Positions 43,295-53,487 of a stretch of 64,000 bases of DNA are shown piece after piece. The notes beneath the pieces are model-generated. The model was not told the DNA's origin, did no database searches, and saw only the letters and a program-made list of their open reading frames with translations. The position numbers were made by a program, and so were the translations under genes. The stretch is from Boudabousia tangfeifanii. Lineage in GTDB: Bacteria; Actinomycetota; Actinomycetes; Actinomycetales; Actinomycetaceae. Within the stretch, counting starts at the first letter, position 1, and each line of letters starts with the position of its first letter. The DNA is taken from the NCBI RefSeq assembly GCF_001856685.1, contig NZ_CP017812.1, positions 2,143,833 to 2,207,832 of the forward strand, given 5' to 3'.

Positions 43295-45655
43295 CTAGGG
43301 CTTCTTCGGATCGTCACCCGTCTTGGCATTCTTGCCCGACTGGACTGAAGGTTTCTGCGGCTCAGTAGCCGGCTGCTTGTTCGACTTCTGTTCGCCCGTC
43401 TTAGCGTTCTTCCCAGACTGCACAGAAGGCTTCTGCGGCTCAGATTTAGGCTGCTCAGGTGCCTTAGGCTCCTCCTTCACCGGCTCCTTTGGGGCTGGCT
43501 CGCTAGGTGCCTTCTGCTCATCCTTAGGGGCTGGTGCAGGGGCGGGAGCAGGTTGCTGATCCTCAGACTTCTCTTCCTTAGGCTCAGGCTTCTTCGGAGC
43601 GGGCTCGTCCTCGTCATCATTATCCTGCTGCTTCTGGTCGGACTTCTCGTCCGCCTTCTCGCTCTCACCACGCGGCTTAACCTTCAAATTCGAGTTCCAC
43701 GAATCAGGCTTCTCGAACTTTTGCCCCTCTTCTTCACCCAAAGCATCGGCCATGAAGGTGTGCCACATTTCAGCAGGAATCGAACCACCGGTGATTTCCT
43801 TATAACCACCAAATGGAGTGATCTCTTCCTGAGTGCCACCTGGACCAACCTGGTACAAGCCCACCACAGTAGTCCACTTAGGAGTAATCCCAGCAAACAA
43901 AGCCGAACGGTTATCCTGCGAGGTACCGGTCTTACCAGCCACCTGCCAGCCATTACCTAAACGAGCCTTTTCACCCGAACCAGACTCGACCACATCGCGC
44001 ATGGCGACGAGGGCGTTCTTGGCCACCTGTGGGTCAATCACTTCCTTGGTCGAAGTTGGGCCAGTGTAAACCACGTCGCCCGAAGAATTTTTCACTTCCC
44101 GCACCATATGGATAGTTGGCTGCTGACCATAGTTACCCAAAGTCGCGTAAGCACGAGCCAAATCGATTGGGTGCACCGAGGCGGTACCAAGCACGTTTGG
44201 AAGATAGTTATCCAAACCTGGAGTATTTTCCGGAATTCCCATCCGGATTGCCATTTCCTTGGTCTTTTCTGGGCCAATCAGATTGTTCATGCGCAAGAAC
44301 GCAGTGTTAATCGAATACTCGGTGGCCTTACGCAAAGTCACCATCCCGAAGGAAATGCCCCCGAAGTTAGTCGGGTGATAGCCCGGGTAGTTTTTGAACG
44401 AGGCCGGGGAGGAACCCGAAACTCGCGAGTAAATCGTTTTACCGTTCTCCAAGGCAGACAAAAGGCCAAACACCTTAAAGGTTGAACCCGCATTCAAAGT
44501 GTCTTCAGTGACGCGGTTTCGCTGCGACTCGCCATAGTTCGAACCTGGATACTCGGCCACAATCGAACCGGTCTTGTTATCGACCGCAATCATCGCCACA
44601 TGCAAGTTTGGAGCATGACCTTCCGGCATATCCATGACGGTACGGGCCATTTCTTCTTGGCGTGGCTTATCAATCGTGGTGAAGATCTGATAGCCAGCAG
44701 TCGCTAGATCGGACTCTTTAATCCCGGCATTTACCAGTTCCTTAGAAACCTGATCGAGCAGGTAACCAGAGTTGCCAGCACGACGAGCACGACTAGTATT
44801 TTCTAGGAACTTAGGAAATACTGCCTCATTTGCTTGTGCTTCGGTAATCCAGTGATCTTCCGCCATCAAGCTGATAACGCGCTTCCAACGCTTCTGTGCT
44901 TGTTCCAGATTCTTAGCTGGATCCCACTTAGAAGGTGCTGGGATAATGCCAGCAATCAAAGCAGCTTCACTGATCGAAAGATCCTTCGCGCTCTTGCCAA
45001 AATAAGCTTGAGCAGCAGCTTCAATGCCATAGGAATTACGACCAAAATAAATCGTATTCAAGTAATTGTTCAGAATCTCTTGCTTAGTCTGATTCTGATT
45101 AATCTTCAAAGCCAAAATAGCTTCACGATACTTACCGACGTAACCGCCCTCGTCACCCGTGTAATAGTTTTCCACGTACTGCTGGGTCAAAGTTGAAGCA
45201 CCCTGGCGAGGCTTGCCCTGCAAGTTGTTAATCAACGCACGCACAATGCCCTTAACATCGACACCGTTATTTTCAAAGAAAGTACGGTCTTCACTGGCTA
45301 CTACTGCCTGACCCACATACTTGGGAATCTGGTTCGTATCAATAATCGTGCGGTCAATTTCTGAAAGTGAACCGATTTCAGACGTACCGTCCGAATAAAA
45401 GACCGTGGTACGTTGCGAACGAACCGCATCATCGACCTCGGGCACCTTAATCATCACGTAACTGGCAATGAAAACAATGCCAGCAAAGATGATGCCAAAG
45501 AACAGTAGCCAAAGGAAAATGAAACCTAAACGCTGATACCAAGGACGGCGCGGCTTTGGAGCCTTAGCCTCCTTCTGGGCATTAACCGCGCGGCGCGAAG
45601 GCGGCGGAGGTGGTGGCACATTTAGGTTCTGCTGTTGACTGTTCGTATTAGACAC
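43295..45655 (-). CDS. ponA: Bifunctional class A penicillin-binding protein
   Basis: 786 residues starting with GTG (GAGGT upstream). A Pro-rich cytoplasmic start is followed by one membrane segment (about 44-68). The GT51 glycosyltransferase domain has SEDRTFFENNGVD with catalytic Glu122 and GASTLTQQYVEN at about 152. The transpeptidase domain has Ser391 in STFK (to Lys394), SIN at 448-450 and KTGTS at about 575. It polymerises and cross-links peptidoglycan outside the membrane. The last 130 residues are Lys/Pro/Glu-rich and disordered and end with two copies of EPQKPSVQSGKNAKTG. No PASTA domain is present. Confidence 0.94.
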   Translation of the reverse strand: MSNTNSQQQNLNVPPPPPPSRRAVNAQKEAKAPKPRRPWYQRLGFIFLWLLFFGIIFAGIVFIASYVMIKVPEVDDAVRSQRTTVFYSDGTSEIGSLSEIDRTIIDTNQIPKYVGQAVVASEDRTFFENNGVDVKGIVRALINNLQGKPRQGASTLTQQYVENYYTGDEGGYVGKYREAILALKINQNQTKQEILNNYLNTIYFGRNSYGIEAAAQAYFGKSAKDLSISEAALIAGIIPAPSKWDPAKNLEQAQKRWKRVISLMAEDHWITEAQANEAVFPKFLENTSRARRAGNSGYLLDQVSKELVNAGIKESDLATAGYQIFTTIDKPRQEEMARTVMDMPEGHAPNLHVAMIAVDNKTGSIVAEYPGSNYGESQRNRVTEDTLNAGSTFKVFGLLSALENGKTIYSRVSGSSPASFKNYPGYHPTNFGGISFGMVTLRKATEYSINTAFLRMNNLIGPEKTKEMAIRMGIPENTPGLDNYLPNVLGTASVHPIDLARAYATLGNYGQQPTIHMVREVKNSSGDVVYTGPTSTKEVIDPQVAKNALVAMRDVVESGSGEKARLGNGWQVAGKTGTSQDNRSALFAGITPKWTTVVGLYQVGPGGTQEEITPFGGYKEITGGSIPAEMWHTFMADALGEEEGQKFEKPDSWNSNLKVKPRGESEKADEKSDQKQQDNDDEDEPAPKKPEPKEEKSEDQQPAPAPAPAPKDEQKAPSEPAPKEPVKEEPKAPEQPKSEPQKPSVQSGKNAKTGEQKSNKQPATEPQKPSVQSGKNAKTGDDPKKP

Positions 45656-45796
45656 GCGATAACCTCACAACCAGTGCCCGCAGGCGACCGGTATCGGCGA
45701 TATTTCAACTTGTGACCCTAAGGTCAGGACCTTCCCTAAAAAAGGAAATAGCTCTAAAGCACCAGTTTACCTTCCGGTAACCCCAATTGGTAGGTT

Positions 45797-47257
45797 TCAA
45801 GCGGTTTGTGACTGTTCTTTCCACCACGCCAAAAGTTCCGCTTTAGCCACCTCTGGCTCTACAGGGCCACGCTCTAAACGGCGATCTAGTAAGAAAGCAC
45901 GAGCTTGACCGACCATGCGACCAGGCTTGAGATCGAGGATTTCCATAATCTGGTCACCATCAAGATCTGGGCGGATTGCGGCCAATTCTTCCTGCTCAGC
46001 GAGCTTCACGATTCGTGCTTCGAGTTCATCATAGGCGCGCTGCAAACGCTTCGCCTTTTTGACATTACCGGTGGTCACGTCGGCACGAGTCAAGCGATGC
46101 AAACGTTCCAACTGGGAACCGGCATCTGCGACATAGCGGCGCACCGCACTATCGGTCCAGGCCTGTTCTCCATATCCGTGGAAGCGCAAATGCAAAGCTA
46201 CCAAATGGCTGACAGCCTTAATCGTGTCCTTGGGGAACTTCAAAGCACGCATCCGCTGGCGTGCCATGCGGGCCCCAACAATGTCATGATGATGGAAAGT
46301 AACGGTGCCATCAGGTTCAAAAGCTCGTGTCTGAGGCTTACCCACATCGTGCATCAGGGCGGCGAAACGAAGAATGAAATCGGGACCTGGCACCGGTCCG
46401 TCCTCGTCAGTTTCGAGCGCAATTGCCTGCTCGATAACTTTCAAAGTATGAGTGTAAACATCCTTGTGGCGATTATGCTCATCTTTAGTTTCTGTCAACT
46501 CAGACAACTCTGGAAGAACAATATCGGCCACTTTGGTTTCAACCATTAACTCCAAACCGACTCGAGGATGGTCGCCACAAATCAGCTTTTCTAGTTCCGT
46601 GCGAATTCGTTCGGCAGAAACAATTTCCAGACGAGGGGCGAGCTCCACCATCGCTTCTCGCACGTCCTCGGCCACCGAGAAGCCTAAAGTCGAAGCAAAA
46701 CGAGCAGCTCGCATAATTCGCAAAGGATCATCATCAAAAGACTGCTGGGGAGAAACTGGGGTACGCAAAATCCCGGCAGCCAAATCTGGCAAACCACCAC
46801 AGGGATCTTCCCACACCATTTCCGGGAGGCGAACCGCCATAGCATTAACGGTGAAGTCACGACGAGTCAGATCGCCAGCCAAAGTATCGCCATAAGCAAC
46901 GACGGGTTTGCGAGAAGAGGAATCATACTCCTCAGTCCGATAAGTAGTGATTTCCACCACTAAATCGCCGCGGGCAGCACCGATAGTGCCAAAATCCCGA
47001 CCTACGTCCCAAACATTCCCCCATTGGCGTAATAATTTCTCAGTTTCTTCTGGCCGAGCGTTAGTTGTCAGGTCAAAATCATGAGGAACTTTCCCGAGGG
47101 CGGCGTCCCTAACCGGACCTCCCACGAGCGCTAGTTCATAGCCAGCATCCTTGAAAATTTGCCCCAATTCAGCGATTGGAGCGGGTAAATGGGAGAGCGC
47201 TTGCTGGGCATTTAGCAATAGCAAGGCTTCATTTCGCGGTTCGGTGTTTGCAGTCAT
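45797..47257 (-). CDS. cca: CCA-adding tRNA nucleotidyltransferase with HD domain
   Basis: 486 residues. The nucleotidyltransferase head has LVGGPVRDAALG at about 40 and DFDLTTNA, the two metal-binding Asp residues. Then RRDFTVNAMA, the DDPLRIMRAARFAS block at about 180, and an HD domain with LRFAALMHDVGKP and FHHHDIVGA. It builds or repairs the 3' CCA end of tRNAs; actinobacterial members are often named PcnA. Gene order with a divergent NUDIX gene is the standard actinobacterial one. Confidence 0.93.
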   Translation of the reverse strand: MTANTEPRNEALLLLNAQQALSHLPAPIAELGQIFKDAGYELALVGGPVRDAALGKVPHDFDLTTNARPEETEKLLRQWGNVWDVGRDFGTIGAARGDLVVEITTYRTEEYDSSSRKPVVAYGDTLAGDLTRRDFTVNAMAVRLPEMVWEDPCGGLPDLAAGILRTPVSPQQSFDDDPLRIMRAARFASTLGFSVAEDVREAMVELAPRLEIVSAERIRTELEKLICGDHPRVGLELMVETKVADIVLPELSELTETKDEHNRHKDVYTHTLKVIEQAIALETDEDGPVPGPDFILRFAALMHDVGKPQTRAFEPDGTVTFHHHDIVGARMARQRMRALKFPKDTIKAVSHLVALHLRFHGYGEQAWTDSAVRRYVADAGSQLERLHRLTRADVTTGNVKKAKRLQRAYDELEARIVKLAEQEELAAIRPDLDGDQIMEILDLKPGRMVGQARAFLLDRRLERGPVEPEVAKAELLAWWKEQSQTA

Positions 47258-47322
47258 CTCTAATAGATTGCCATACCGCGCCTGAATGGGTCAGATTTGC
47301 GCAGAATGTTTAGTATTGAGTT

Positions 47323-47892
47323 ATGCAATTTGATTCACCTCGACGCCGACTGCCGGTGCCACGCCCTCCTGCGGCTGGCGCACCGCGTCCGATGGTGAAC
47401 CAAAATTCCCTGCGAAACCTAGCGAATTCGCGTCCTCACACCCAACGCACGCCGGTTGTGGATGAGACGAGTGCTGGTGGTCTAGTGGTGGCTTTGGTCG
47501 ATGGTGAACCTAGCGCCGCAGTAATCGCTCGTAGAAACCGTCTGGGCAATATTGAGTGGTGTCTACCTAAAGGTCACCTAGAAGGCGCTGAGACAGCCCG
47601 TGAGGCAGCTGTGCGTGAGGTTCAGGAAGAGACTGGCATCCTTGGTCGCGTAATCACTCATCTAGCCTCTATTGATTATTGGTTTGCCGGTAACGGTAAG
47701 CGCGTCCACAAGGTGGTACACCATTATTTGTTGGAAGCGATTTCGGGAAATCTGACTGTCGAGGGCGATCCCGATCAAGAAGCCGAGGACGTTGCCTGGA
47801 TTCCTCTGACGGTTATTACTAACCGTTTGGCCTACCCAAATGAGCGTCGGGTAGTAACCATTGCCCGCCAATTGTTGCAGTTGGAGGACTGA
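47323..47892 (+). CDS. NUDIX hydrolase
   Basis: 189 residues. The Nudix box (GX5EX7REUXEEXGU) is seen from GHLEGAETAREAAVREVQEE to TG at about residues 87-109. The first 45 residues are basic and Pro-rich. Members hydrolyse nucleoside diphosphates linked to another group; the actual substrate is unknown. The stop TGA is two bases before the TTG start of the DUF6049-like gene, so the two are co-translated. The neighbourhood (cca, DUF6049, trxB) is conserved in actinobacteria. Confidence 0.92.
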   Translation: MQFDSPRRRLPVPRPPAAGAPRPMVNQNSLRNLANSRPHTQRTPVVDETSAGGLVVALVDGEPSAAVIARRNRLGNIEWCLPKGHLEGAETAREAAVREVQEETGILGRVITHLASIDYWFAGNGKRVHKVVHHYLLEAISGNLTVEGDPDQEAEDVAWIPLTVITNRLAYPNERRVVTIARQLLQLED

Positions 47893-47893
47893 C

Positions 47894-50689
47894 TTGGCAC
47901 GGCTGCAACGCAAATCTCTCTGGGTTAAAACAGCGGTCGTCACGCTTTGTGCCGCCATAATGGCACCTACAGGTCTAGCCAATGCGGCCACTCCTCCTCA
48001 AGGCGGTATGGCCTCCCAGCCTTCAACTTCAGCATTTAGATCTTTGGCCAGTTCAGCACCTACTACCCACACTTTGGGACAAACTGTTGATTCGCTTTTA
48101 CCTGTAGCCAAAGATGATCGAACTAAGCCACAACAGATTTCTTTAAACTTTTTGGGGCTCAATCCGCGCTTACTCTCAGGCAGTCAAGACTTAGAAGTTA
48201 CCCTCGAAGTCAAAAACGAAACTGGGCAGTTTGCCCCTGCCCCTCGGCTCAATCTGTGGCTTGAAACCACCCCAATTACTTTTGAAACTGAAGAACTAAA
48301 AGATTGGGCCAAGTCTTTAGCTAGTAAACATCAAAGTCCCGAAGTTGATGGCAAGGTACTTCGCCTAGAAGCGATTCGTTTACCCGCAATGTTTCCGGGC
48401 ACTAAAGGCAAGGTAACGATTCGAGTCCCCAAAAAAGAATGGCAGAAAAAGTTAAAGCGTAATGGCGGTTATCGCCTTCACGCTAGCCTACGAATTTCTA
48501 CCATCTCAAATGTCTCATCTTCGGCGAAAGCTGCTCAAGCTGCCGTTCTTGGTTTCCGAAAAGGTGAAGGTGTAAAACCAGCTGTTTTGGGAACTAGGGG
48601 TGACGGCTGGACCTATACGCCGGTTGGCAATGTTGACGCTAACATCACTAAAGACACTGCGCAGCAAGCCGTAGATCAAAGCGCCTCAGATTCTACGGTG
48701 CTGGCAATTACCAACCAAACTCCCCCCAGTGAACTCACTAATTCCGAACAAAAAACTTGGCGTGCTGCCAAAGGAAAAATCCAGATTGTACCTTTCACCG
48801 AAATCACTTTAAGCAATCTGGACCTCTTAAACGATATCCCTGCTTTAGCTGCCGTTAAGCGCTTGCCTGATCAGATTAGAACGGCCACAAAAGCAGGAGT
48901 TAACCTAAGCGTAGATCCGGCAGTAATCAAATACGCTACAAAACAAGCTCCTTCCCCAGAGCTAGCTGCTGCGATTAGTAAAACCAAATTAGTCAGTAAT
49001 CCTGACTTGTTTACCCAGGTACCAACTTCCCCAATCTTGCCAAAGGTTGATACCGCCGAAACACCAAAATTAGATGGTTCGGGTTCAGATATTGCTAATC
49101 CTTCCCCAAGGACCCCGGAATCTGATTCTGGCGCAGACAATAAACCTTTACCGTCGAGCACTACCCCCGAAACAAATTCTAAGCAGACACCAAAACCAAC
49201 TGGTAAGCCACCGGCGACCAAAGGTACTAAAGAGCCCAAGCCAACTCCTAGCGGTCGAACTCCTAGTCGTCCGAGTACTGCCGAACAGCCACAAGAAATT
49301 GATCCTTTGCTTCAGGCCACGCAAAGACAACAAGATCAGATTGCAACATCCTTACCTGCGTTAGCTGCTGTCCCTAATGGGAAACTTGCTTTTAATATTT
49401 TTGGTCGTCCACCTTTGACTAAACTGCCCCTGAAAGAACCTCAGATGCAGGCTTTAGCTGATCATGCGTGGAGCGAACAAGCTTCAGTAATTAAAGAGTT
49501 TAACACCTTAAAATTGTCAACTTCAGCAACCACTGCTAACTCTGGTGCTAGTAATAATAAGGAAAAAGGTAAAGCCTTAAGTGTTTTCACTCCACATGCT
49601 GGTTGGGGGACAAAGTTGGCTGACCTTCCGGACAGTTTTAAAGATTCATTGGCCCTAGTTAACAGCGTTGATTTATTGGCGGAACCTGAAAAAGCCCAAA
49701 CAGTTGAAGCTGATTCAGATTCTCAAGACGAAAAGAATGAGTCGCTCAACCGGGAAAATTATCCGGTGGGAAGATTCACCCTAGCTATCCCGAATCAAAC
49801 TCCAGTCGCAGCCTTAACGGTGGATCATACTGTTTCTGAACTAACCTCTCTTGCGTTTAGAGCTAAAGGTGAGGCTCGCTTCGATTACCAGCAAGTTTTG
49901 CTCGCTGCCTTGGCTGAACTCGGCCCTCGCGGTCCAATCGGCATTAAGATTCCCACCGAGTTAACTAACGACGCCATGAACGCCCTACTTCGTGGCACGA
50001 ATCAACAGATTCAAAGTTTGACCTTCCAACAAGCGCTAGAAGCAGAACCAAGCTTCACTGGTAGCTTGCGTACTCAATCATGGCCATCAACCGACTCAGA
50101 AGCACAGGTAACTACCTTGCCGGTAGATGAACTAACCGACGATCTGAAGCGACTAAATTTGGTCTCCCAAATGCTCGATAACCCTAGAGTAATGATGGAT
50201 CCAATTTTCGATTCAGCTTTACTTTGGTTACGTACAACCGATCCGACTCCGAAAAACTATCTAACGTGGGCTAAAGAGCTACCAGCTTATTTGGCACCGC
50301 TCGAAGCTTTCCCCCCGAACAATCCTTTAATGATTACCTCGGAGTCTTCCCTACCACTTCCGGTGAAGAATAAACTTCCTTGGAATCTAAACTTCCAAGT
50401 ATCTCTTATCGCCAATAATCTTCGCCTGAAAGTGAAGGAACCTTTGAAATCCAGTTTGCCACCAAATACGTCAAGGACTCTTAATGTGCCCCTGACAGCT
50501 ATGGGACCTGGCGACGTGAAAACCCGCGTTATTTTGCTTAACCCTGCAGGCGATCAGGTTAATGAACCAACTCGTTTTACCCTGCGCATTCGTCCAGATT
50601 GGGAAACCAAGGGTTTGCTGACAGTTAGCATCGTTTTGGGGATCTTAATGATCATTGGTTTGGTGCGCCGAATTCGTCGTGGTAAGTAA
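47894..50689 (+). CDS. DUF6049-like secreted membrane-anchored protein
   Basis: About 931 residues starting with TTG at 47894, supported by GGAGG six bases upstream. Signal peptide (TAVVTLCAAIMAPTGLANA), large extracellular part, and a C-terminal membrane helix (LTVSIVLGILMIIGLV) followed by RRIRRGK. The position between the NUDIX gene and the trxB region matches the DUF6049 family of actinobacteria, whose role is unknown but linked by context to murJ and envelope assembly. A Pro/Thr/Ser-rich disordered insert lies at about 385-475. A late Ig-like region (NFQVSLIANNLRLKV...) precedes the anchor. Confidence 0.8.
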   Translation: MARLQRKSLWVKTAVVTLCAAIMAPTGLANAATPPQGGMASQPSTSAFRSLASSAPTTHTLGQTVDSLLPVAKDDRTKPQQISLNFLGLNPRLLSGSQDLEVTLEVKNETGQFAPAPRLNLWLETTPITFETEELKDWAKSLASKHQSPEVDGKVLRLEAIRLPAMFPGTKGKVTIRVPKKEWQKKLKRNGGYRLHASLRISTISNVSSSAKAAQAAVLGFRKGEGVKPAVLGTRGDGWTYTPVGNVDANITKDTAQQAVDQSASDSTVLAITNQTPPSELTNSEQKTWRAAKGKIQIVPFTEITLSNLDLLNDIPALAAVKRLPDQIRTATKAGVNLSVDPAVIKYATKQAPSPELAAAISKTKLVSNPDLFTQVPTSPILPKVDTAETPKLDGSGSDIANPSPRTPESDSGADNKPLPSSTTPETNSKQTPKPTGKPPATKGTKEPKPTPSGRTPSRPSTAEQPQEIDPLLQATQRQQDQIATSLPALAAVPNGKLAFNIFGRPPLTKLPLKEPQMQALADHAWSEQASVIKEFNTLKLSTSATTANSGASNNKEKGKALSVFTPHAGWGTKLADLPDSFKDSLALVNSVDLLAEPEKAQTVEADSDSQDEKNESLNRENYPVGRFTLAIPNQTPVAALTVDHTVSELTSLAFRAKGEARFDYQQVLLAALAELGPRGPIGIKIPTELTNDAMNALLRGTNQQIQSLTFQQALEAEPSFTGSLRTQSWPSTDSEAQVTTLPVDELTDDLKRLNLVSQMLDNPRVMMDPIFDSALLWLRTTDPTPKNYLTWAKELPAYLAPLEAFPPNNPLMITSESSLPLPVKNKLPWNLNFQVSLIANNLRLKVKEPLKSSLPPNTSRTLNVPLTAMGPGDVKTRVILLNPAGDQVNEPTRFTLRIRPDWETKGLLTVSIVLGILMIIGLVRRIRRGK

Positions 50690-50791
50690 GTAGCTTACAT
50701 TTTGCGCTATTTTGGGCTTTTGCGAGCGAGTTTATGTGGCAAATAAGGCAAAATGTAAATATTGAACTATTTCCCTTGCGGGAGGCATAAC

Positions 50792-53395
50792 GTGGAACCA
50801 GCTGACAAAAAAGATTCAGACAAGCAAGACAACCAGGTAATTGCTGGTATTAGAAAAGCGCTCGCGGCCAAGGCCGGTGCCGAGATTGACGGCGACGAAG
50901 CGCCCGAATCCTTTCAAACCTCGCCATTAACCCGTGAAGTCTTCTTACCTCCTGAAGTCTTAAAAGCTGAAACTGGGGCTGTTCCTACCCCGATTGATGG
51001 TCCTGATGCGACACCTCAGAATCCTTCATACTCACAGTCGCAGCCAACCGCCGATGGCACCGCTGACGATGGCTCTTACCCGCCCCCACCACCGGCGTCC
51101 TCTTCTGATCGCCAAGCGAATTTGTCCGACCAGAATTCCGACCTCGATAATGCCAGTTCAAATCCGGTAATCATTGATGATCTCGAGGACGACTCGATCG
51201 ATATCATTACCAACTCTGACGTTAGTGCAGACCGCGCTGAGGATAGTTCATCTCAAGTAGCTGCTGAACGAAAGCCACGCCGATTTGAGGCAACTATTCC
51301 GCCTCGTGGTACCCAGGCAAAGATTGCTCGGACTATCTCGGGAGAAGTATTACCCCCAATCCCTCTGCAGAGCCAGCCAGTCTCACCCGAGGACGTGCCA
51401 CCGCCACCGGCACCGCCAACTGCTCCCAAAGCTGAAGCAGACCTGCCTTTAGCACCTGCCACTGACGCTAACGATGAAAAGGGTGAAACGACCGCTTCTG
51501 AGACCGATCGTCCCCTAGCCCCATCGGCCAGCGCAGATAGCTCGATTGCAGCCGAGCAGGAATCTGAAGACGCTCAAACGGGCAATAAATCTGAAGATGC
51601 CAACTTGACGCTCGAAGATACTGTTGCCGAGACCGAGGTGGACTTGGGTTCAAATTCGGATACTCAGGAAGCCAGTGACGATCAGGCTGTAGCAGCTGCT
51701 GAAAATCTAGCTACACAAAGCGACGAAGTCGACGAAGCTTCCATGGTCGAAAACGACGACGAAAAACCTTCGACCTCGAGCGAAGTGGAACTTGCCGACG
51801 ATGGCTCCGAGGAACCCTCAGATAGTGCCGACATTCCGGTTGAAGCAGAACTTAGCGAATCCGGTATGACTGTCGAAAAGTGGGAAGAGCTATTCCCAGA
51901 AGTGCCTAATCCTGAAGCCCATCTCAGCGAAAATCAGGATGAGGAAACCTTTGCTACCGAAACAGAGGTTGCAAACGAAGGCAGGGCTGGCAATACGCCG
52001 GACAGTCACGATGAGCCAATCCAAGAACCAGGCAAGAAGCTCACGCCAGAACACGCTGTCACTCCCGACGAGTCAGGTAAACCAGAGGGGGCATCTGGCA
52101 CGGAAGTAGAGCAGCTTACCGACGACACTAAGTCGGCTGCCGGTATCACGGGTAAAGCTGAAAACGTAGCTGCTGGAGCCATAGCAGGCGCGGGAGCGGT
52201 TGCTGGCGTGGCCGGCACCAAACTTGCCGGTGCTTGGAAGAGCCTGAAAGCTACCACTGCCACCACCTGGGATCAGGCAGTAACTACCTCTAAGTCAGCT
52301 GCCAAAACTATTAAGGGCAGCTTGGCTGGACCAATGGATCCTGAAAAAGAAAACGCCGTAGGAAAGAACGACGAAGAAGTTGTCGAAGTTGACGATACAG
52401 AAACATCTTCTTCCACTAGAGAGAAGCTAAAGCGTTACTCTATTTCCCTAGCAGAAATCTCTGGTCGGGAGCAGTCTTCTCCAGAAGTTTTGGCAGAAAT
52501 GGAAGCGACACACGAGGCCGAGCAGGACGTAACCTCGGCAGAGACACCTGCATCAGAACAGCCGGAAGCTTCCCAAGCACCAAAGGCTCCACGTCAAGTT
52601 ACTGGCACCGCCACAGGGGCTCACGCTACCGTGGCGACAAACAACCATGGCGCCTATTCGCACGCCGACGAGGCAATCGCCTCAGGTGCGGCCGTGGATG
52701 TTAACGCGCAGCTAGCTGACGGTAATAACGCAGACCCAGAAGTTAAGCGTTTCCGTCAGATTATGTTTATCGCTTTGGGGATCTTCCTCTTCTTGGGAGC
52801 CATCTTCGCGATTCGTTCACTAGTCTCCCCGATTCAGCAGTTTGCCCAAATGGAAACTGAAGCTGATGGGCCAATCGTTATTGTTAAAGAGTCAACTGAA
52901 CCAACTGCTGAGGCGCCTGGCGATGCTGCTCCTAAGCCGGCTGAGCCTGCTCCGGGACCAGCACCAACTGGCGTCGCCATCGAAAAGATCGAACAGTTCT
53001 CTCCTGATGGTTACGGCAAGGATCACCCAGAAGAAGTAGGTAACTTGCTTGATGGCAAAGATGACACTACTTGGCATTCTCGCTACTTCCCTAAAGCCAC
53101 CTTCCGCAATGGAGCTATCTCCTTGGGTGTCTTCTTCAAGCAGCCCGCTAAAGTCAAGACAGTCAAGCTTTACACCAACGGCACTGGTGGTCGGATTGAC
53201 CTTGTGATTCCACCAGGCGGTCCCGCCCAAGCCTACGTGGGCGATCCAGCAGTATCGGCACCTTTCGGTCCAGAAGTGACCTTGACTCTGCCCGAAGCTG
53301 TTGACACTAGCGTTGTTACCCTTCGTATTCCCGAATTGCCTAAAGATCCCGAAGGGCGAAATCGGGCATACATTTCCCGCATTGTGGTTGAATAA
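50792..53395 (+). CDS. Large acidic single-pass protein with C-terminal discoidin-like domain
   Basis: About 867 residues starting with GTG (GGAGG at 50781-50785). Residues 1-640 are acidic, low-complexity and rich in Glu, Asp, Ser, Pro and Ala, with no kinase motifs. A membrane segment (about 656-676, IMFIALGIFLFLGAIFAI) is followed by a Pro-rich spacer. A C-terminal domain (about 732-867) has IEQFSPDGYGKDHPEE, DGKDDTTWHSRYF and TVKLYTNGTGG. This last domain resembles the extracellular discoidin-like end of actinobacterial MurJ-linked (pseudo)kinase proteins. Orientation: acidic part inside, discoidin part outside. Neither a MurJ domain nor a kinase domain is present. Function unknown. Confidence 0.75.
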   Translation: MEPADKKDSDKQDNQVIAGIRKALAAKAGAEIDGDEAPESFQTSPLTREVFLPPEVLKAETGAVPTPIDGPDATPQNPSYSQSQPTADGTADDGSYPPPPPASSSDRQANLSDQNSDLDNASSNPVIIDDLEDDSIDIITNSDVSADRAEDSSSQVAAERKPRRFEATIPPRGTQAKIARTISGEVLPPIPLQSQPVSPEDVPPPPAPPTAPKAEADLPLAPATDANDEKGETTASETDRPLAPSASADSSIAAEQESEDAQTGNKSEDANLTLEDTVAETEVDLGSNSDTQEASDDQAVAAAENLATQSDEVDEASMVENDDEKPSTSSEVELADDGSEEPSDSADIPVEAELSESGMTVEKWEELFPEVPNPEAHLSENQDEETFATETEVANEGRAGNTPDSHDEPIQEPGKKLTPEHAVTPDESGKPEGASGTEVEQLTDDTKSAAGITGKAENVAAGAIAGAGAVAGVAGTKLAGAWKSLKATTATTWDQAVTTSKSAAKTIKGSLAGPMDPEKENAVGKNDEEVVEVDDTETSSSTREKLKRYSISLAEISGREQSSPEVLAEMEATHEAEQDVTSAETPASEQPEASQAPKAPRQVTGTATGAHATVATNNHGAYSHADEAIASGAAVDVNAQLADGNNADPEVKRFRQIMFIALGIFLFLGAIFAIRSLVSPIQQFAQMETEADGPIVIVKESTEPTAEAPGDAAPKPAEPAPGPAPTGVAIEKIEQFSPDGYGKDHPEEVGNLLDGKDDTTWHSRYFPKATFRNGAISLGVFFKQPAKVKTVKLYTNGTGGRIDLVIPPGGPAQAYVGDPAVSAPFGPEVTLTLPEAVDTSVVTLRIPELPKDPEGRNRAYISRIVVE

Positions 53396-53414
53396 ATCAA
53401 AGGCACTTTCTTAT

Positions 53415-53434
53415 CTCAGCAATAGCTGAGTTTT
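53415..53434 (+). terminator. Small terminator-like hairpin before trxB
   Basis: A 6-bp stem CTCAGC/GCTGAG with loop AATA is followed directly by TTTT. Weak but well placed. Confidence 0.5.
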
Positions 53435-53487
53435 ATCTGAACCTGCCCATAGGACCTTCCTAGGGCTGATCAACTGAAAGGTATGGC

